Notes: generated by a model from the letters alone, not told the origin. Shown: positions 5,704 through 13,292, counted from the first letter of the stretch. The stretch: 14,183 nucleotides of DNA from JAISGQ01 sp045604155 (GCA_045604155.1 JAZUNN010000043.1:1-14183); one strand, 5' to 3'. Translations and numbers: made by a program.

Positions 5704-6156
5704 TTAAAATAATGTCCAAATCCAGTAAACAAACCCGTACAGCACACTTGCGGAAATACCGAAGCACAGCACAGGCCCTGCGATAGTGAATATCTTTGCA
5801 CCAATGCCGAAAACCTGTCCCTCGGTTTTAAACTCAATGGCAGGAGAAACAACGGAATTTGAGAAACCCGTTATGGGTACAAGGGTCCCTGCACCGGCCA
5901 CTTTTGCGATTTTACAGAAAATACCGAGAGAGGTCAGAGCTGCAGCGAGAATTATAAGTGTAACAGAAGCGGCGGTGCGAGCCTTTATTAGCTCAAGATT
6001 GCACATATACTCGTAAAATTTAGTAAGAAGCTCACCGATGACACAAATAACTCCACCGATCAGAAATGCGTTTACATAATTTTTAGCACTGGGGGATGAA
6101 GGAGTCTTCTCATCTGCCAGCTTTCCGTATTCTTCAGGAGAAATATTCAAAGCCAT
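5704..6156 (-). CDS. spoVAC: Stage V sporulation protein AC
   Basis: SpoVAC is a membrane subunit of the SpoVA channel for dipicolinic acid in the forespore membrane. The product from the ATG at 6156 is 150 residues, the size of the Bacillus protein. It shows the family pattern: a soluble N-terminus, then helices starting NAFLIGGVICVIGELL, then TAASVTLIILAAALTSLGIF, then the conserved AGAGTLVPITGFSNSVVSPAIEFK(T)EG segment, then two C-terminal helices ending YWIWTLF. I chose 6156 over in-frame ATGs at 6162 and 6186 because AGAAAGG (6163-6169) sits 6 bases upstream of it and the sigma-G promoter predicts a start near 6168. Its normal partner spoVAD has been displaced to 2089-3099. The last codons are duplicated in the chimeric remnant. 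Confidence 0.92.
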   Translation of the reverse strand: MALNISPEEYGKLADEKTPSSPSAKNYVNAFLIGGVICVIGELLTKFYEYMCNLELIKARTAASVTLIILAAALTSLGIFCKIAKVAGAGTLVPITGFSNSVVSPAIEFKTEGQVFGIGAKIFTIAGPVLCFGISASVLYGFVYWIWTLF

Positions 6157-6192
6157 GCACATCCTTTCTACGGATAGAATGTGCATGGCTTT
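6149..6192. promoter_or_regulatory. Inverted repeat over the spoVAC start region
   Basis: A perfect 14-bp inverted repeat (arms AAAGCCATGCACAT 6149-6162 and ATGTGCATGGCTTT 6179-6192), with TCTA/TAGA pairing inside the loop. In minus-strand RNA the arm nearest the gene contains the spoVAC start codon, and the AAGG of its ribosome binding site lies in an internal bulge. Only RNA started upstream of 6192, that is, read-through from the kinase gene, would contain both arms. Confidence 0.7.
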
Positions 6193-6203
6193 TTAAAATA
6201 TGC
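6175..6203 (-). promoter_or_regulatory. Sigma-G promoter of spoVAC
   Basis: -35 GCATA (6199-6203), 17 bases, -10 CATTCTA (6175-6181) on the minus strand. Both hexamers match the Bacillus sigma-G patterns (GHATR and CATNHTA) at every position. The -35 begins immediately after the stop codon of the kinase gene. The start would fall near 6168, at the ribosome binding site, giving a 5' leader of only about 12 bases. Confidence 0.65.
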
Positions 6204-6713
6204 TTATCTGGAATTTATAAAATCTTTTATAAGTGCTACAGCACGCTCGACAGTATCTTCAATATCGAGGCTATCGGAATCAAGGATAATATCTGCATAC
6301 TTTTCGTATAAAGGACATCTTTCCTCGTACAGTGAAGAAATTGTCTTTCCTTTGGATATTGCAACCCCACGGGTTTTGATATTTGTAAGCCTTCGCTCAA
6401 TTTCACTGCAGGGCAGAGAAATATAGAGCGTTACAGCATCCTTTTTCAGATGCTTCATAGCCTCATCCGAATAAACTGCACTGCCTCCGGTTGCAATGAC
6501 CGAATCTGTTTCATCCATACCGCAAAGAACAGCTTCTTCGGCGGCGAGGAATGTATCGAGACCTTTACTGTCAATGATTTCCTGAAGACTCATGCCACAG
6601 GATTTCTGAATAATAAGATCACAGTCAACAAAAGAATACTGCATAGCTTTTGCAAGAAGTACACCGACAGTGCTTTTGCCGCATCCGGGCATACCGATAA
6701 GAATAATATTCAA
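6204..6713 (-). CDS. Shikimate-kinase-like P-loop kinase
   Basis: 169 residues, the usual length for shikimate kinase. Translation starts at TTG 6713, with GGAAG 7 bases upstream. The Walker A motif GMPGCGKST is at 7-15, the DCD acid motif at 30-32, ATGGS at 74-78, and a C-terminal ERCPLYEKYAD at 131-141, so the fold is that of AroK. Two features depart from true AroK: the FR--E motif that supplies the shikimate-binding Arg reads FLAAE (55-59), and the GGG motif reads GGS. The lid has TRGVA in place of the usual RPLL. From memory, many clostridial proteins annotated shikimate kinase share these changes, so the substrate is uncertain. It is the third gene of the GH95 operon (26 bases after the phosphatase), with no other shikimate gene nearby. 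Confidence 0.8.
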   Translation of the reverse strand: MNIILIGMPGCGKSTVGVLLAKAMQYSFVDCDLIIQKSCGMSLQEIIDSKGLDTFLAAEEAVLCGMDETDSVIATGGSAVYSDEAMKHLKKDAVTLYISLPCSEIERRLTNIKTRGVAISKGKTISSLYEERCPLYEKYADIILDSDSLDIEDTVERAVALIKDFINSR

Positions 6714-6739
6714 AATAAGACTTCCTTTTTCTGAAAAAT

Positions 6740-7528
6740 TCAGATGCCTTCAACTATGCTTCCCACACCGTCGAGTACATAATGAGGACGGTATGCATAG
6801 GTTTCAAGATCTTCAGTGGTGGTGCAGCCTGAAAGGACAAGAACAGTATCAAGACCGCTTTCCATACCTGCGATGATATCGGTATCCATTCTGTCGCCGA
6901 TCATGACAGCATCAGCAGAGTGAACTCCGAGTTTATGTAAACCTGTGCGCATCATCAGAGGGTTAGGCTTGCCGATATAATAAGCAGTCTTGCCCGTAGC
7001 CAGTTCAATAGGAGCGACCAGCGCACGGGTTGCAGGAATGATTCCCGATTCAGAGGGAGCGGTCATATCAGAGTTTGTTGCAATAAGCTTTGCGCCTCTG
7101 TTGATAAGCTTTACCGCTTTAAGGATTGTGTCATAGTTATAAGTGGAGGTTTCACCAACAATAACATAATCAGGATCGATATCATTCATGGTGATTCCGA
7201 CTTCATAAAGGGCATTGAGCAGACCTGGAGCACCAATGACATAAGCAGTGCATTTAGGTGCCTGACGACTGAGAAAACGAGCAGTTGCAAGAGCGCTGGT
7301 GTAGAAATGATCCTCACTGACATCAAGTCCCATTCTCAGAAGCTTTGCACGAAGCTCAGCAGGAGTACGCTCGCTGGAGTTAGTAAGAAAGAGGAAGGGC
7401 TTTTCGGTATCCTGGAGCCACTTTACGAACTCGGTGACACCGGGAAGCAGCTTGTTTCCGTGATAGATAACACCGTCCATATCACATATAAAACCCTTTT
7501 TGGATCTCAGAAGCGACAGATCGTACAT
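6740..7528 (-). CDS. HAD-IIA family sugar phosphatase (NagD/AraL-like)
   Basis: 262 residues, ATG at 7528 with AGGAGG 8 bases upstream. This is a haloacid-dehalogenase hydrolase of the NagD group, which dephosphorylates small phosphorylated metabolites, often sugar phosphates, in the cytoplasm. Motif I is DMDGVIYHG (nucleophile Asp16, acid Asp18), motif II is TNSS (49-52), motif III contributes Lys187 in GKPNP, and motif IV is GDRMDTDI (211-218). The cap domain between motifs II and III is the type II alpha/beta cap. It starts 19 bases after the GH95 stop and ends 26 bases before the kinase, so the three genes form one operon. The substrate cannot be read from the sequence; 4-nitrophenyl phosphatase is the usual automatic label. 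Confidence 0.9.
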   Translation of the reverse strand: MYDLSLLRSKKGFICDMDGVIYHGNKLLPGVTEFVKWLQDTEKPFLFLTNSSERTPAELRAKLLRMGLDVSEDHFYTSALATARFLSRQAPKCTAYVIGAPGLLNALYEVGITMNDIDPDYVIVGETSTYNYDTILKAVKLINRGAKLIATNSDMTAPSESGIIPATRALVAPIELATGKTAYYIGKPNPLMMRTGLHKLGVHSADAVMIGDRMDTDIIAGMESGLDTVLVLSGCTTTEDLETYAYRPHYVLDGVGSIVEGI

Positions 7529-7547
7529 AAATTCATCCTCCTGTAAT

Positions 7548-9794
7548 TTATATAAGTTTAATTAATCCCGGGGAAAGTTCAACAGATGAAACAGCATCCT
7601 TGTTGTGAAGGGTAACACGGCAGCTGTGTGAGCATCTGAGAGAAAGCTCAGTTACCTTTCCTGCCTGCCATGAAATATCAGCAGTTATGCCGTTTCTGAG
7701 ACATACACCCTTAAGCGAGCCTGAATCCCATGCTTCGGGAAGGGCGGGCAGAAGGAGTATATCATTGTCTATGCTCTGAATAATCATCTGAGTAATGCCT
7801 GCAACAGCTCCGAAGTTGCCGTCAATCTGGAATGGGGGATGGTTGTCGAAAAGATTGGGGAGAGTGGAATTACTTAAAATAGTCCTGACACCCTCATAAG
7901 CCTTTTCAGAATCATGAAGTCTTGCCCAGAGATTGATTATCCATGCCATACTCCAGCCGGTGTGACCGCCGCCGTGTGAAAGACGTCTGTCAAGAGTGGC
8001 ACGTGCAGCCTGCGCAAGCTCAGGAGTGCGAAGAAGTGAAATTTCGCTGGAAGGATAAAGTCCGTAAAGATGGGAAATATGTCTGTGACCGACTTCGATT
8101 TCCTCAAATTCATCATTCCACTCAAGGATAGTGCCATTGGAATGAACGGAGGTTTCAGGCATTTTATCAAGAATCGCATTGAGGGTATCGGTTATTCCGT
8201 CAGAGATACCGAGAATCTTTTCTGCTCCGATACAGCCTGTGAAAAGATGGCGGAGGATCTGATGATCCATAGTACAGCCTTCGCACAGACAACCTGTGTC
8301 ACCACTCGGGTGACGGTAAGTGTTTTCAGGCGAGGTTGAGGGAATGACAACAAGTCTGCCTTTGCTGTCCTCACGGAGATATTCAATAAAGAACTGAGCA
8401 GCCTCACGCATGATGGGATAGTACTCAGCAAGGAATCTTCTGTCAGTGGTGTACTCATAATGCTCCCAGATATGGGTGCAGAGCCATGCGGCACCGAGTA
8501 CCCAGTGAGTAGCGGGAAGCCAGTCGTCCTGAGGAGCACAGTCGCCCCAGATATCGGTATTATGATGGCATACAAAACCGTTGACGCCGTACATATCCTT
8601 TGCAACTTTTCTGCCATTGGGAAGCATTCTCTTCAGATGTTCAAAAAGTGGCATCTGAAACTCATGGAGATTGCACATATTGGCAGGCCAGTAATTCATT
8701 TCCGTGTTGATATTTATTGTGTATTTGCAGCCCCAGGGAGGGTCGAGATGCTCATTCCATATGCCCTGAAGATTTGTGGGCAGAGTGCCGGGACGGCTTG
8801 AAGAGATCATAAGATAGCGGCCAAACTGATAGTAAAGCGCAATAAGACCGTTGTCATCATTTCCTCTGGAAAAGCCCTTGAGACGGACATCAGTAGGCAC
8901 ATTGGAAAGGTCATCTCCGCCGAGATTGAGAGAAAGCCTGTCGAAGTATGATTTGAAATCATCTGCATGGGCATGGAAAAGCTCATAAAAAGCTTTTTTA
9001 GAAGCTTTTTCCAGAACCTTAGCACATTCTGCCTTGTAGTCCTCATGCCTGAAAGAAGTTTCAACATCCGTGAAAATCAGGACTTCATCTGCGTTTGTAA
9101 TTCGCATGACACCGCCGTAGCAGTTTATTTCACCGCCTACAGCAACAGCCTTTGCCATAACGCAGAAAGGAATACCCTGAGTAACTTCTATGGCGATGGT
9201 ATCATCGCTGACAGTAAACTGATTATCAAGAGAGATTCCTCGTTCAAGCTTGACTGTAAAATTAAGAACACCTTTTTCCGATGCAGAAACACGCATGACA
9301 GCAACATTATCGGGAGCAGAAATAAACGTGGTTCTCTTGTATGTAATGCCGCCGGAAACAAAAGAAGTGCTGTGAACCGCATCATCGATATCAAGCTCGC
9401 ATTTATAATCAGATATTTCATAGGCAGTAGGCGGAGCAAGACCGAGTATTTGCTGATAACTGTCAAGTCCTCCGAACTGATCAAAATCAATGACCAGATC
9501 ACCTGCTGTCTGATATACACGTTGATTGCAGGGAGTTCCGTTAAGTGCAAGACGTGCAAGTCGCTGAGCTTCGGTTATTTCACCTGAACGAATGTGTCTG
9601 CGGATTTTTTCAATAGATTTAAAAGCAGCAGGATTTGTTCTGTCACGGGGACCGCCCGACCAGACAGAATCTTCATTGAGCTGCATTCTTTCTCTTTTTA
9701 CTCCGCCGAAAATCATAGCACCAAGTCTGCCGTTGCCGAGGGGCAGAGCATGATTCCAGTCTTCGGCAGGGTGATCGTACCAAAGTTTTTTCAA
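7548..9794 (-). CDS. GH95 family glycosidase (alpha-L-fucosidase or alpha-L-galactosidase), cytoplasmic
   Basis: GH95 enzymes remove terminal alpha-1,2-linked L-fucose, or L-galactose in some members, by inversion. I start translation at TTG 9794 because GGAGG (9803-9807) lies 8 bases upstream; a TTG at 9815 in the same frame lies upstream of that site. This gives 748 residues. The opening KKLWYDHPAEDWNHALPLGNG is the classic GH95 start with no signal peptide, so substrates must be imported. The (alpha/alpha)6 catalytic domain shows NINTEMNYWPA (Asn at about 361 and 363), PSTSPEN, GHTGWSMAW and QIDGNFG (Asp at about 668). The paired Asn residues and this Asp match the catalytic residues known for the family, with the general-acid Glu probably in SPEN. 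It is the first gene of an operon with the phosphatase and kinase. Fucosidase is the commoner activity but is not proven. Confidence 0.92.
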   Translation of the reverse strand: MKKLWYDHPAEDWNHALPLGNGRLGAMIFGGVKRERMQLNEDSVWSGGPRDRTNPAAFKSIEKIRRHIRSGEITEAQRLARLALNGTPCNQRVYQTAGDLVIDFDQFGGLDSYQQILGLAPPTAYEISDYKCELDIDDAVHSTSFVSGGITYKRTTFISAPDNVAVMRVSASEKGVLNFTVKLERGISLDNQFTVSDDTIAIEVTQGIPFCVMAKAVAVGGEINCYGGVMRITNADEVLIFTDVETSFRHEDYKAECAKVLEKASKKAFYELFHAHADDFKSYFDRLSLNLGGDDLSNVPTDVRLKGFSRGNDDNGLIALYYQFGRYLMISSSRPGTLPTNLQGIWNEHLDPPWGCKYTININTEMNYWPANMCNLHEFQMPLFEHLKRMLPNGRKVAKDMYGVNGFVCHHNTDIWGDCAPQDDWLPATHWVLGAAWLCTHIWEHYEYTTDRRFLAEYYPIMREAAQFFIEYLREDSKGRLVVIPSTSPENTYRHPSGDTGCLCEGCTMDHQILRHLFTGCIGAEKILGISDGITDTLNAILDKMPETSVHSNGTILEWNDEFEEIEVGHRHISHLYGLYPSSEISLLRTPELAQAARATLDRRLSHGGGHTGWSMAWIINLWARLHDSEKAYEGVRTILSNSTLPNLFDNHPPFQIDGNFGAVAGITQMIIQSIDNDILLLPALPEAWDSGSLKGVCLRNGITADISWQAGKVTELSLRCSHSCRVTLHNKDAVSSVELSPGLIKLI

Positions 9795-9828
9795 GGTGTA
9801 AGCCTCCAAAAACAAGAATTATCACTTT

Positions 9829-9857
9829 ATTATATAATATAATAGCAAAAATGTCTA
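9829..9857 (-). promoter_or_regulatory. Sigma-A promoter of the GH95 operon
   Basis: On the minus strand: -35 TAGACA (9852-9857), 17 bases, -10 TATAAT (9829-9834), 34 bases upstream of the TTG start. An imperfect repeat (TTACA at 9878-9882 and TGTAA at 9893-9897) lies just upstream and might bind a regulator. Confidence 0.7.
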
Positions 9858-9925
9858 TATTCAGTGATTACACTTGTATAAATGTAAAAAAATCAATGGT
9901 TCAATCAGGATATAATGCACAAAAA

Positions 9926-10360
9926 TCAGTACACATAAAGCTTTTTGCGAAGAATAAGACGAGGCACTTTGCAAGAGGGGTGAGGAGAGATTATTTCCTC
10001 GCAAATCGGGAAATTGTGTCGGGTTATCTGATTGATGAGAGTAATGCGATGCTTTGCAAGAGAATTTCCATAATATATGCGTTCGGAAATAACAGAGCCG
10101 GTAAGCAGCTCGTTGATAAAGTTACCTACACTTTCGAGGTTGTCGGCAGATACAGGCTCGTCAGGGAAGACAAAGTTGTTGTCCGAATAGGAAATAACAA
10201 TTTTGATGCAGTCAGTGGTTATATAAACGAGCAGCCTGCAATCTGAATTTGTTGAAAGAAGGATGTGATTTTCAGTCTCACTGCGGAAAAGATGTCGTAA
10301 AACTGCTGAAGCAATGAAGCTTTTTAACTGGTTTTCAATTCTGTTAAGTTTTCTGATCAT
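9926..10360 (-). CDS. Hypothetical protein
   Basis: 144 residues from an ATG at 10360, preceded by GGTGA, which matches the 3' part of a full ribosome binding site. There is no signal peptide, membrane helix or motif that I recognise. The N-terminus is basic and helical (MIRKLNRIENQLKSF), the middle looks beta-rich (LLVYITTDCIKIVISYSD), and the C-terminus is basic. I prefer this strand to the 131-codon frame on the plus strand. Its codon usage (AAC, GAC, CTC, GTC mixed with T-ending codons) resembles that of spoVAD and the GH95 gene, and it runs with its neighbours. It sits between the nitroreductase terminator and the GH95 promoter with no clear terminator of its own. No function can be given. 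Confidence 0.55.
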   Translation of the reverse strand: MIRKLNRIENQLKSFIASAVLRHLFRSETENHILLSTNSDCRLLVYITTDCIKIVISYSDNNFVFPDEPVSADNLESVGNFINELLTGSVISERIYYGNSLAKHRITLINQITRHNFPICEEIISPHPSCKVPRLILRKKLYVY

Positions 10361-10483
10361 ATTCTCACCGATTTTCTGTGAATTTGCAGGTATTGATTGC
10401 TTTTTGATGTATTTTGCAGCCTGCTGCTTTATCTACACTAATTGTCGAAATAATGTGACAAAAAATCACGAAAAAAGAAAAAT

Positions 10484-10514
10484 AAAAAATGCGGACATAT
10501 GTCCGCATTTTTTT
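10484..10514. terminator. Intrinsic terminator of the two-component/nitroreductase operon
   Basis: A near-perfect palindrome with the core GCGGAC-ATAT-GTCCGC (10491-10506), flanked by A residues on the left and seven T on the right, so it works in both directions. It overlaps the nitroreductase stop codon (10513-10515). Confidence 0.88.
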
Positions 10515-11070
10515 AATCAATAATTGTAAGCTTGTTGCTGCCTATCTCATGGGCTTCTTTTGATACAACAGGATGACCGATGCTTATTGCAATGGAAAAC
10601 TCATAGTTTTCGGGGAAACCGCAGGCGTCAGAAAGTTCAGCCTTTTTTTCACCCTCAAAAGCCATTGCGCAAAGCCCGATGATAACAGAGCCAAGTCCCA
10701 TGGACTGAGCGGCAACAGCGAGATTTTCAACGGCAATACCTGCATCAACCTTGCTCCAGCGACTTGCGGGGTCGGATGAAATAAATACAACCAGAGGAGC
10801 ATCGTAGAAGATAGAGCGGTTACGGGCATTGGTACGAGCCTTTGTTGCTTCGTCGGCACTTGCATCGATAATTCGTACAGTTTCAGCCTCTACCTGAGAA
10901 ATTATTTTGCTGTCACTTACGAATGAGAAATGCCAGGACTGCATATTTCTTGCAGTGGGGGAAGCGAGAGCACATTCTTTAAGAAGGCTCATCTGCTCAT
11001 CGCTGATTGGTTTTTCGGAGAAGCCTCTGTTGCTTCGTCTTGAGAGTATGGCATTGATTGTTTCGTTCAC
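10513..11070 (-). CDS. Nitroreductase family flavoprotein
   Basis: 185 residues. It is an FMN-dependent NAD(P)H oxidoreductase of the nitroreductase fold, which reduces nitro groups, quinones or related electrophiles in the cytoplasm. It has the FMN-binding SRRSNRGFSEKPI (10-22), ASPTARNMQSWHF (36-48), DAGIAVENLAVAAQSMGLGSV and a C-terminal IGHP motif; the family acts as a homodimer. The start is a GTG at 11070 that overlaps the sensor kinase stop by 4 bases (GTGA), so translation is probably coupled to that of the kinase. A weak AAAGG lies 11 bases upstream. It is the last gene of the operon. The physiological substrate is unknown; coupling to a two-component system suggests it is a target or output of that system. 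Confidence 0.92.
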   Translation of the reverse strand: MNETINAILSRRSNRGFSEKPISDEQMSLLKECALASPTARNMQSWHFSFVSDSKIISQVEAETVRIIDASADEATKARTNARNRSIFYDAPLVVFISSDPASRWSKVDAGIAVENLAVAAQSMGLGSVIIGLCAMAFEGEKKAELSDACGFPENYEFSIAISIGHPVVSKEAHEIGSNKLTIID

Positions 11071-12617
11071 AAAGTATCAATCCTTTCGGAATTATCGACA
11101 GTGGCCTTGGGAAGTGTAAAGCTGAACTCTACACCATCGGGAATATTACGGGCAGAATAGGAAGACGCATAGCCTTCCGCAGTATGGGAATCAAGGATTG
11201 TACTTACAATTTTGAGTCCCAGACCGGAACCACCGTATTTTCTCGTTCTCGCCTTGTCGACCTTATAGAAGCTGTCCCAGATATGGGGCAAACTTGATTC
11301 GGGAATAAAACTTCCTGAATTGTACACTATAAATTCAACATCGTCAACCTTTTCAGTAACGGTTACTCTTATAGTGCCGTTATTGGGAGTATGATGCATT
11401 GCGTTGGAAAGAAGATTGTTAATTACTTCCTCAATTCTGTTCGGGTCAGCACTGACATAGCAGCAGCCGCTGCTTTCGCAGGAAATATCAATATGCTGGT
11501 CGAGGAGGAGATATCTGATTTTTTCAGAACGGTCAGAGGCAAGAACAGAAAGATCAAAAGTGCGGATATCAGGAACAGTGCCACCTGATTCAAGCTCGGC
11601 AATATCGAGTAGGCGAGAGGCGAGGGTACTCATTTTTTCTGCTTCATCCTGAATAATGGAACAGTAATAATCCCTGTCCTCGCTGTCCTTGGCAAGCTGA
11701 ATGGCTTCGCTGTAGCCAAGAATAATAGAAAGAGGCGTTTTCAGCTCATGGGATACATTGGAGATAAGCTCAGTACGCATCTTGTCAATAGCTTCCTTCT
11801 CAAGTATATCCTTTTTCAGCTGTTCATTTGCCACACTCAGTTCCTTTATTTTTGCTTCAAGCTGGTCTGACATATGATTGATACTCTGAGCGAGTTGTCC
11901 GACCTCGTCATTACCTTTTATCGAAAGCCTGTCTTCAAAATTCAGATTTGCAAGTTTTCGTGTGGTATTGTTTATTTTGCGGAAAGGAGCCATGATTCGT
12001 CCTATCATGATTGTGCTGAAAAAAAGACCCATTACAAGAACTATAATCATGACAAGAAATGCAAATCTGTTATATATATCGACACTGCCATCTATAACAG
12101 AAAGCGGAGAATTGATAATGATATAGTGAAATGCTCCGTTTGATGAAGGGTACTTTGCGTACATTGTAATGTACTGAGTACTCAGACGGTTGTTTGTGCG
12201 TATGGTGAATTTGGGCTTTTCAGAAAAAGAAGAAATATGCAATGATTGAGAATCATAGTAGGGATTTGACGGAAGTGTCCATGATTTGAACCAGCTACCG
12301 CTGTCTGTGCCGGAGATTTCATCAATAACATCTGCGGAGTTGTATCCCGCATAGAAAACCTGAAACTCATTGTCAATTATGTAAATCTGAATGTTCATAC
12401 TGTCTTCAATCAGTTCGATTTTCAGTTTGTTGGAATCTTTGTTGTCAGTGTAATCCAAGGCTTTGATTTTTTCAAAGCTTTCAAAGACATTATGTTGCCT
12501 TGAGTTAACATAAAACGCCCTGAGAAAAGCGGAGTTGATGCATAGAGTAATGATAACGTACAAGGCAATAATACCAAGCAGCATTACAATGATTTTTGTA
12601 CGTATCGGAAGCTTCAC
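11067..12617 (-). CDS. Membrane sensor histidine kinase
   Basis: 516 residues from a GTG at 12617, directly after the response regulator stop, using GAGGTGA inside the end of the regulator gene as its ribosome binding site. Domains in order: membrane helix at about 10-32, an extracytoplasmic sensor region of about 150 residues, membrane helix at about 184-206, HAMP at about 207-258, a coiled segment (KIKELSVANEQLKKDILEKE), HisKA with the phosphorylated His290 in NVSHELKTPLS, N box NNLLSNAMHHT (400-410), G1 box YNSGSFIP and G2 box GGSGLGL (462-468). The G1 box lacks the usual Asp; N-S-G variants are common in clostridial kinases of this type. Signal unknown. It overlaps the nitroreductase start by 4 bases. 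It phosphorylates the upstream-encoded regulator. Confidence 0.96.
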   Translation of the reverse strand: MKLPIRTKIIVMLLGIIALYVIITLCINSAFLRAFYVNSRQHNVFESFEKIKALDYTDNKDSNKLKIELIEDSMNIQIYIIDNEFQVFYAGYNSADVIDEISGTDSGSWFKSWTLPSNPYYDSQSLHISSFSEKPKFTIRTNNRLSTQYITMYAKYPSSNGAFHYIIINSPLSVIDGSVDIYNRFAFLVMIIVLVMGLFFSTIMIGRIMAPFRKINNTTRKLANLNFEDRLSIKGNDEVGQLAQSINHMSDQLEAKIKELSVANEQLKKDILEKEAIDKMRTELISNVSHELKTPLSIILGYSEAIQLAKDSEDRDYYCSIIQDEAEKMSTLASRLLDIAELESGGTVPDIRTFDLSVLASDRSEKIRYLLLDQHIDISCESSGCCYVSADPNRIEEVINNLLSNAMHHTPNNGTIRVTVTEKVDDVEFIVYNSGSFIPESSLPHIWDSFYKVDKARTRKYGGSGLGLKIVSTILDSHTAEGYASSYSARNIPDGVEFSFTLPKATVDNSERIDTL

Positions 12618-13292
12618 TTACTTCACCTCAAATCTGTAGCCAATACCCCTGACAGTTACGATCATGTCACCTGCCTCACCGAGTTTGCTGCGAAGCTGTT
12701 TGACATGGGTGTCAACAGTACGAAGATCACCGAAGTAATCATAATTCCAAACACCGTTGAGCATACGCTCTCTTGAAAGTGCAACACCCTTGTTCTGCAT
12801 GAAGAACACAAGGAGATCATATTCCTTGGGAGTAAGCTCAATGCTTTCGCCGTTGAGATAAACAACGTGTGCAAGTTCATCAACATAAATATTTCCGCAG
12901 GACAGTCCTTTTTCTGCAAGACGGCCGCGGCGGCGGAGAAGAGCCTGAACACGTGCAACAAGGAGAGTGGGGGAGAAGGGCTTCGTAATATAGTCGTCTG
13001 CGCCGAGTCTGAAGCCGCCAAGCTGGTCGGATTCAGTGCTTTTTGCGGTAAGAAGAATAACAGGGAGGTCGGAAGTCTTGCGGATTTCAGAAAGAACTTC
13101 CCAGCCATCCATGCCGGGCATCATAACATCGAGAATAAGAAGATCGGGAGCAGGAACTTCCAGAGATTTCTGCAAAGCAGAAATACCTTCTTCAGCTTCG
13201 ATTATTTCATAACCTTCACGGGAAAGAAAATCCGCAACAAGTCTGCGGATGCGGTCTTCATCATCGGCAACCAGTATTCTGATTTTGTTCAT
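12618..13292 (-). CDS. OmpR/PhoB-family response regulator
   Basis: 224 residues, a normal length. The ATG at 13292 has GGAG 8 bases upstream; an in-frame extension to 13481 runs through the end of the flavoprotein gene and is rejected. The receiver domain (1 to about 118) has Asp10/Asp11, the phosphorylated Asp55 in LLILDVMMPGMDG, Thr82 and Lys104 (TKP). The C-terminal winged helix (about 130-224) has the expected ELTPKEYDLLVFF, the LRTVDTHVKQLRSKLG recognition helix and the final VRGIGYRFE. It binds DNA as a dimer when phosphorylated. It is followed without a gap by its kinase. There are 82 bases between it and the flavoprotein gene upstream, with no strong promoter that I can identify, so the two may be cotranscribed. 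Confidence 0.96.
   Translation of the reverse strand: MNKIRILVADDEDRIRRLVADFLSREGYEIIEAEEGISALQKSLEVPAPDLLILDVMMPGMDGWEVLSEIRKTSDLPVILLTAKSTESDQLGGFRLGADDYITKPFSPTLLVARVQALLRRRGRLAEKGLSCGNIYVDELAHVVYLNGESIELTPKEYDLLVFFMQNKGVALSRERMLNGVWNYDYFGDLRTVDTHVKQLRSKLGEAGDMIVTVRGIGYRFEVK

Noticed and set aside
4511..5751. Insertion sequence or transposon as the cause of the spoVA rearrangement
   Set aside because: I found no transposase frame, no terminal inverted repeats and no target duplication; the breakpoints fall on short coding repeats.
6149..6192. Reading the spoVAC inverted repeat as a plus-strand terminator
   Set aside because: It has five T after it on the plus strand, but no plus-strand gene ends there. 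The overlap with the spoVAC promoter and start codon is a better explanation.
8967..9587. 206-codon plus-strand frame
   Set aside because: It lies wholly inside the GH95 gene on the opposite strand, which has strong family motifs across this stretch. It is a shadow frame.
9851..10246. 131-codon plus-strand frame over the hypothetical gene at 9926-10360
   Set aside because: It has no ribosome binding site, its start overlaps the GH95 promoter, and codon usage favours the minus-strand frame. It is antisense to the better candidate.
10314..10523. 69-codon hydrophobic plus-strand frame
   Set aside because: It crosses the terminator at 10484-10514 and the upstream region of the minus-strand gene. 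Its hydrophobicity comes from T-rich DNA and no ribosome binding site was seen.
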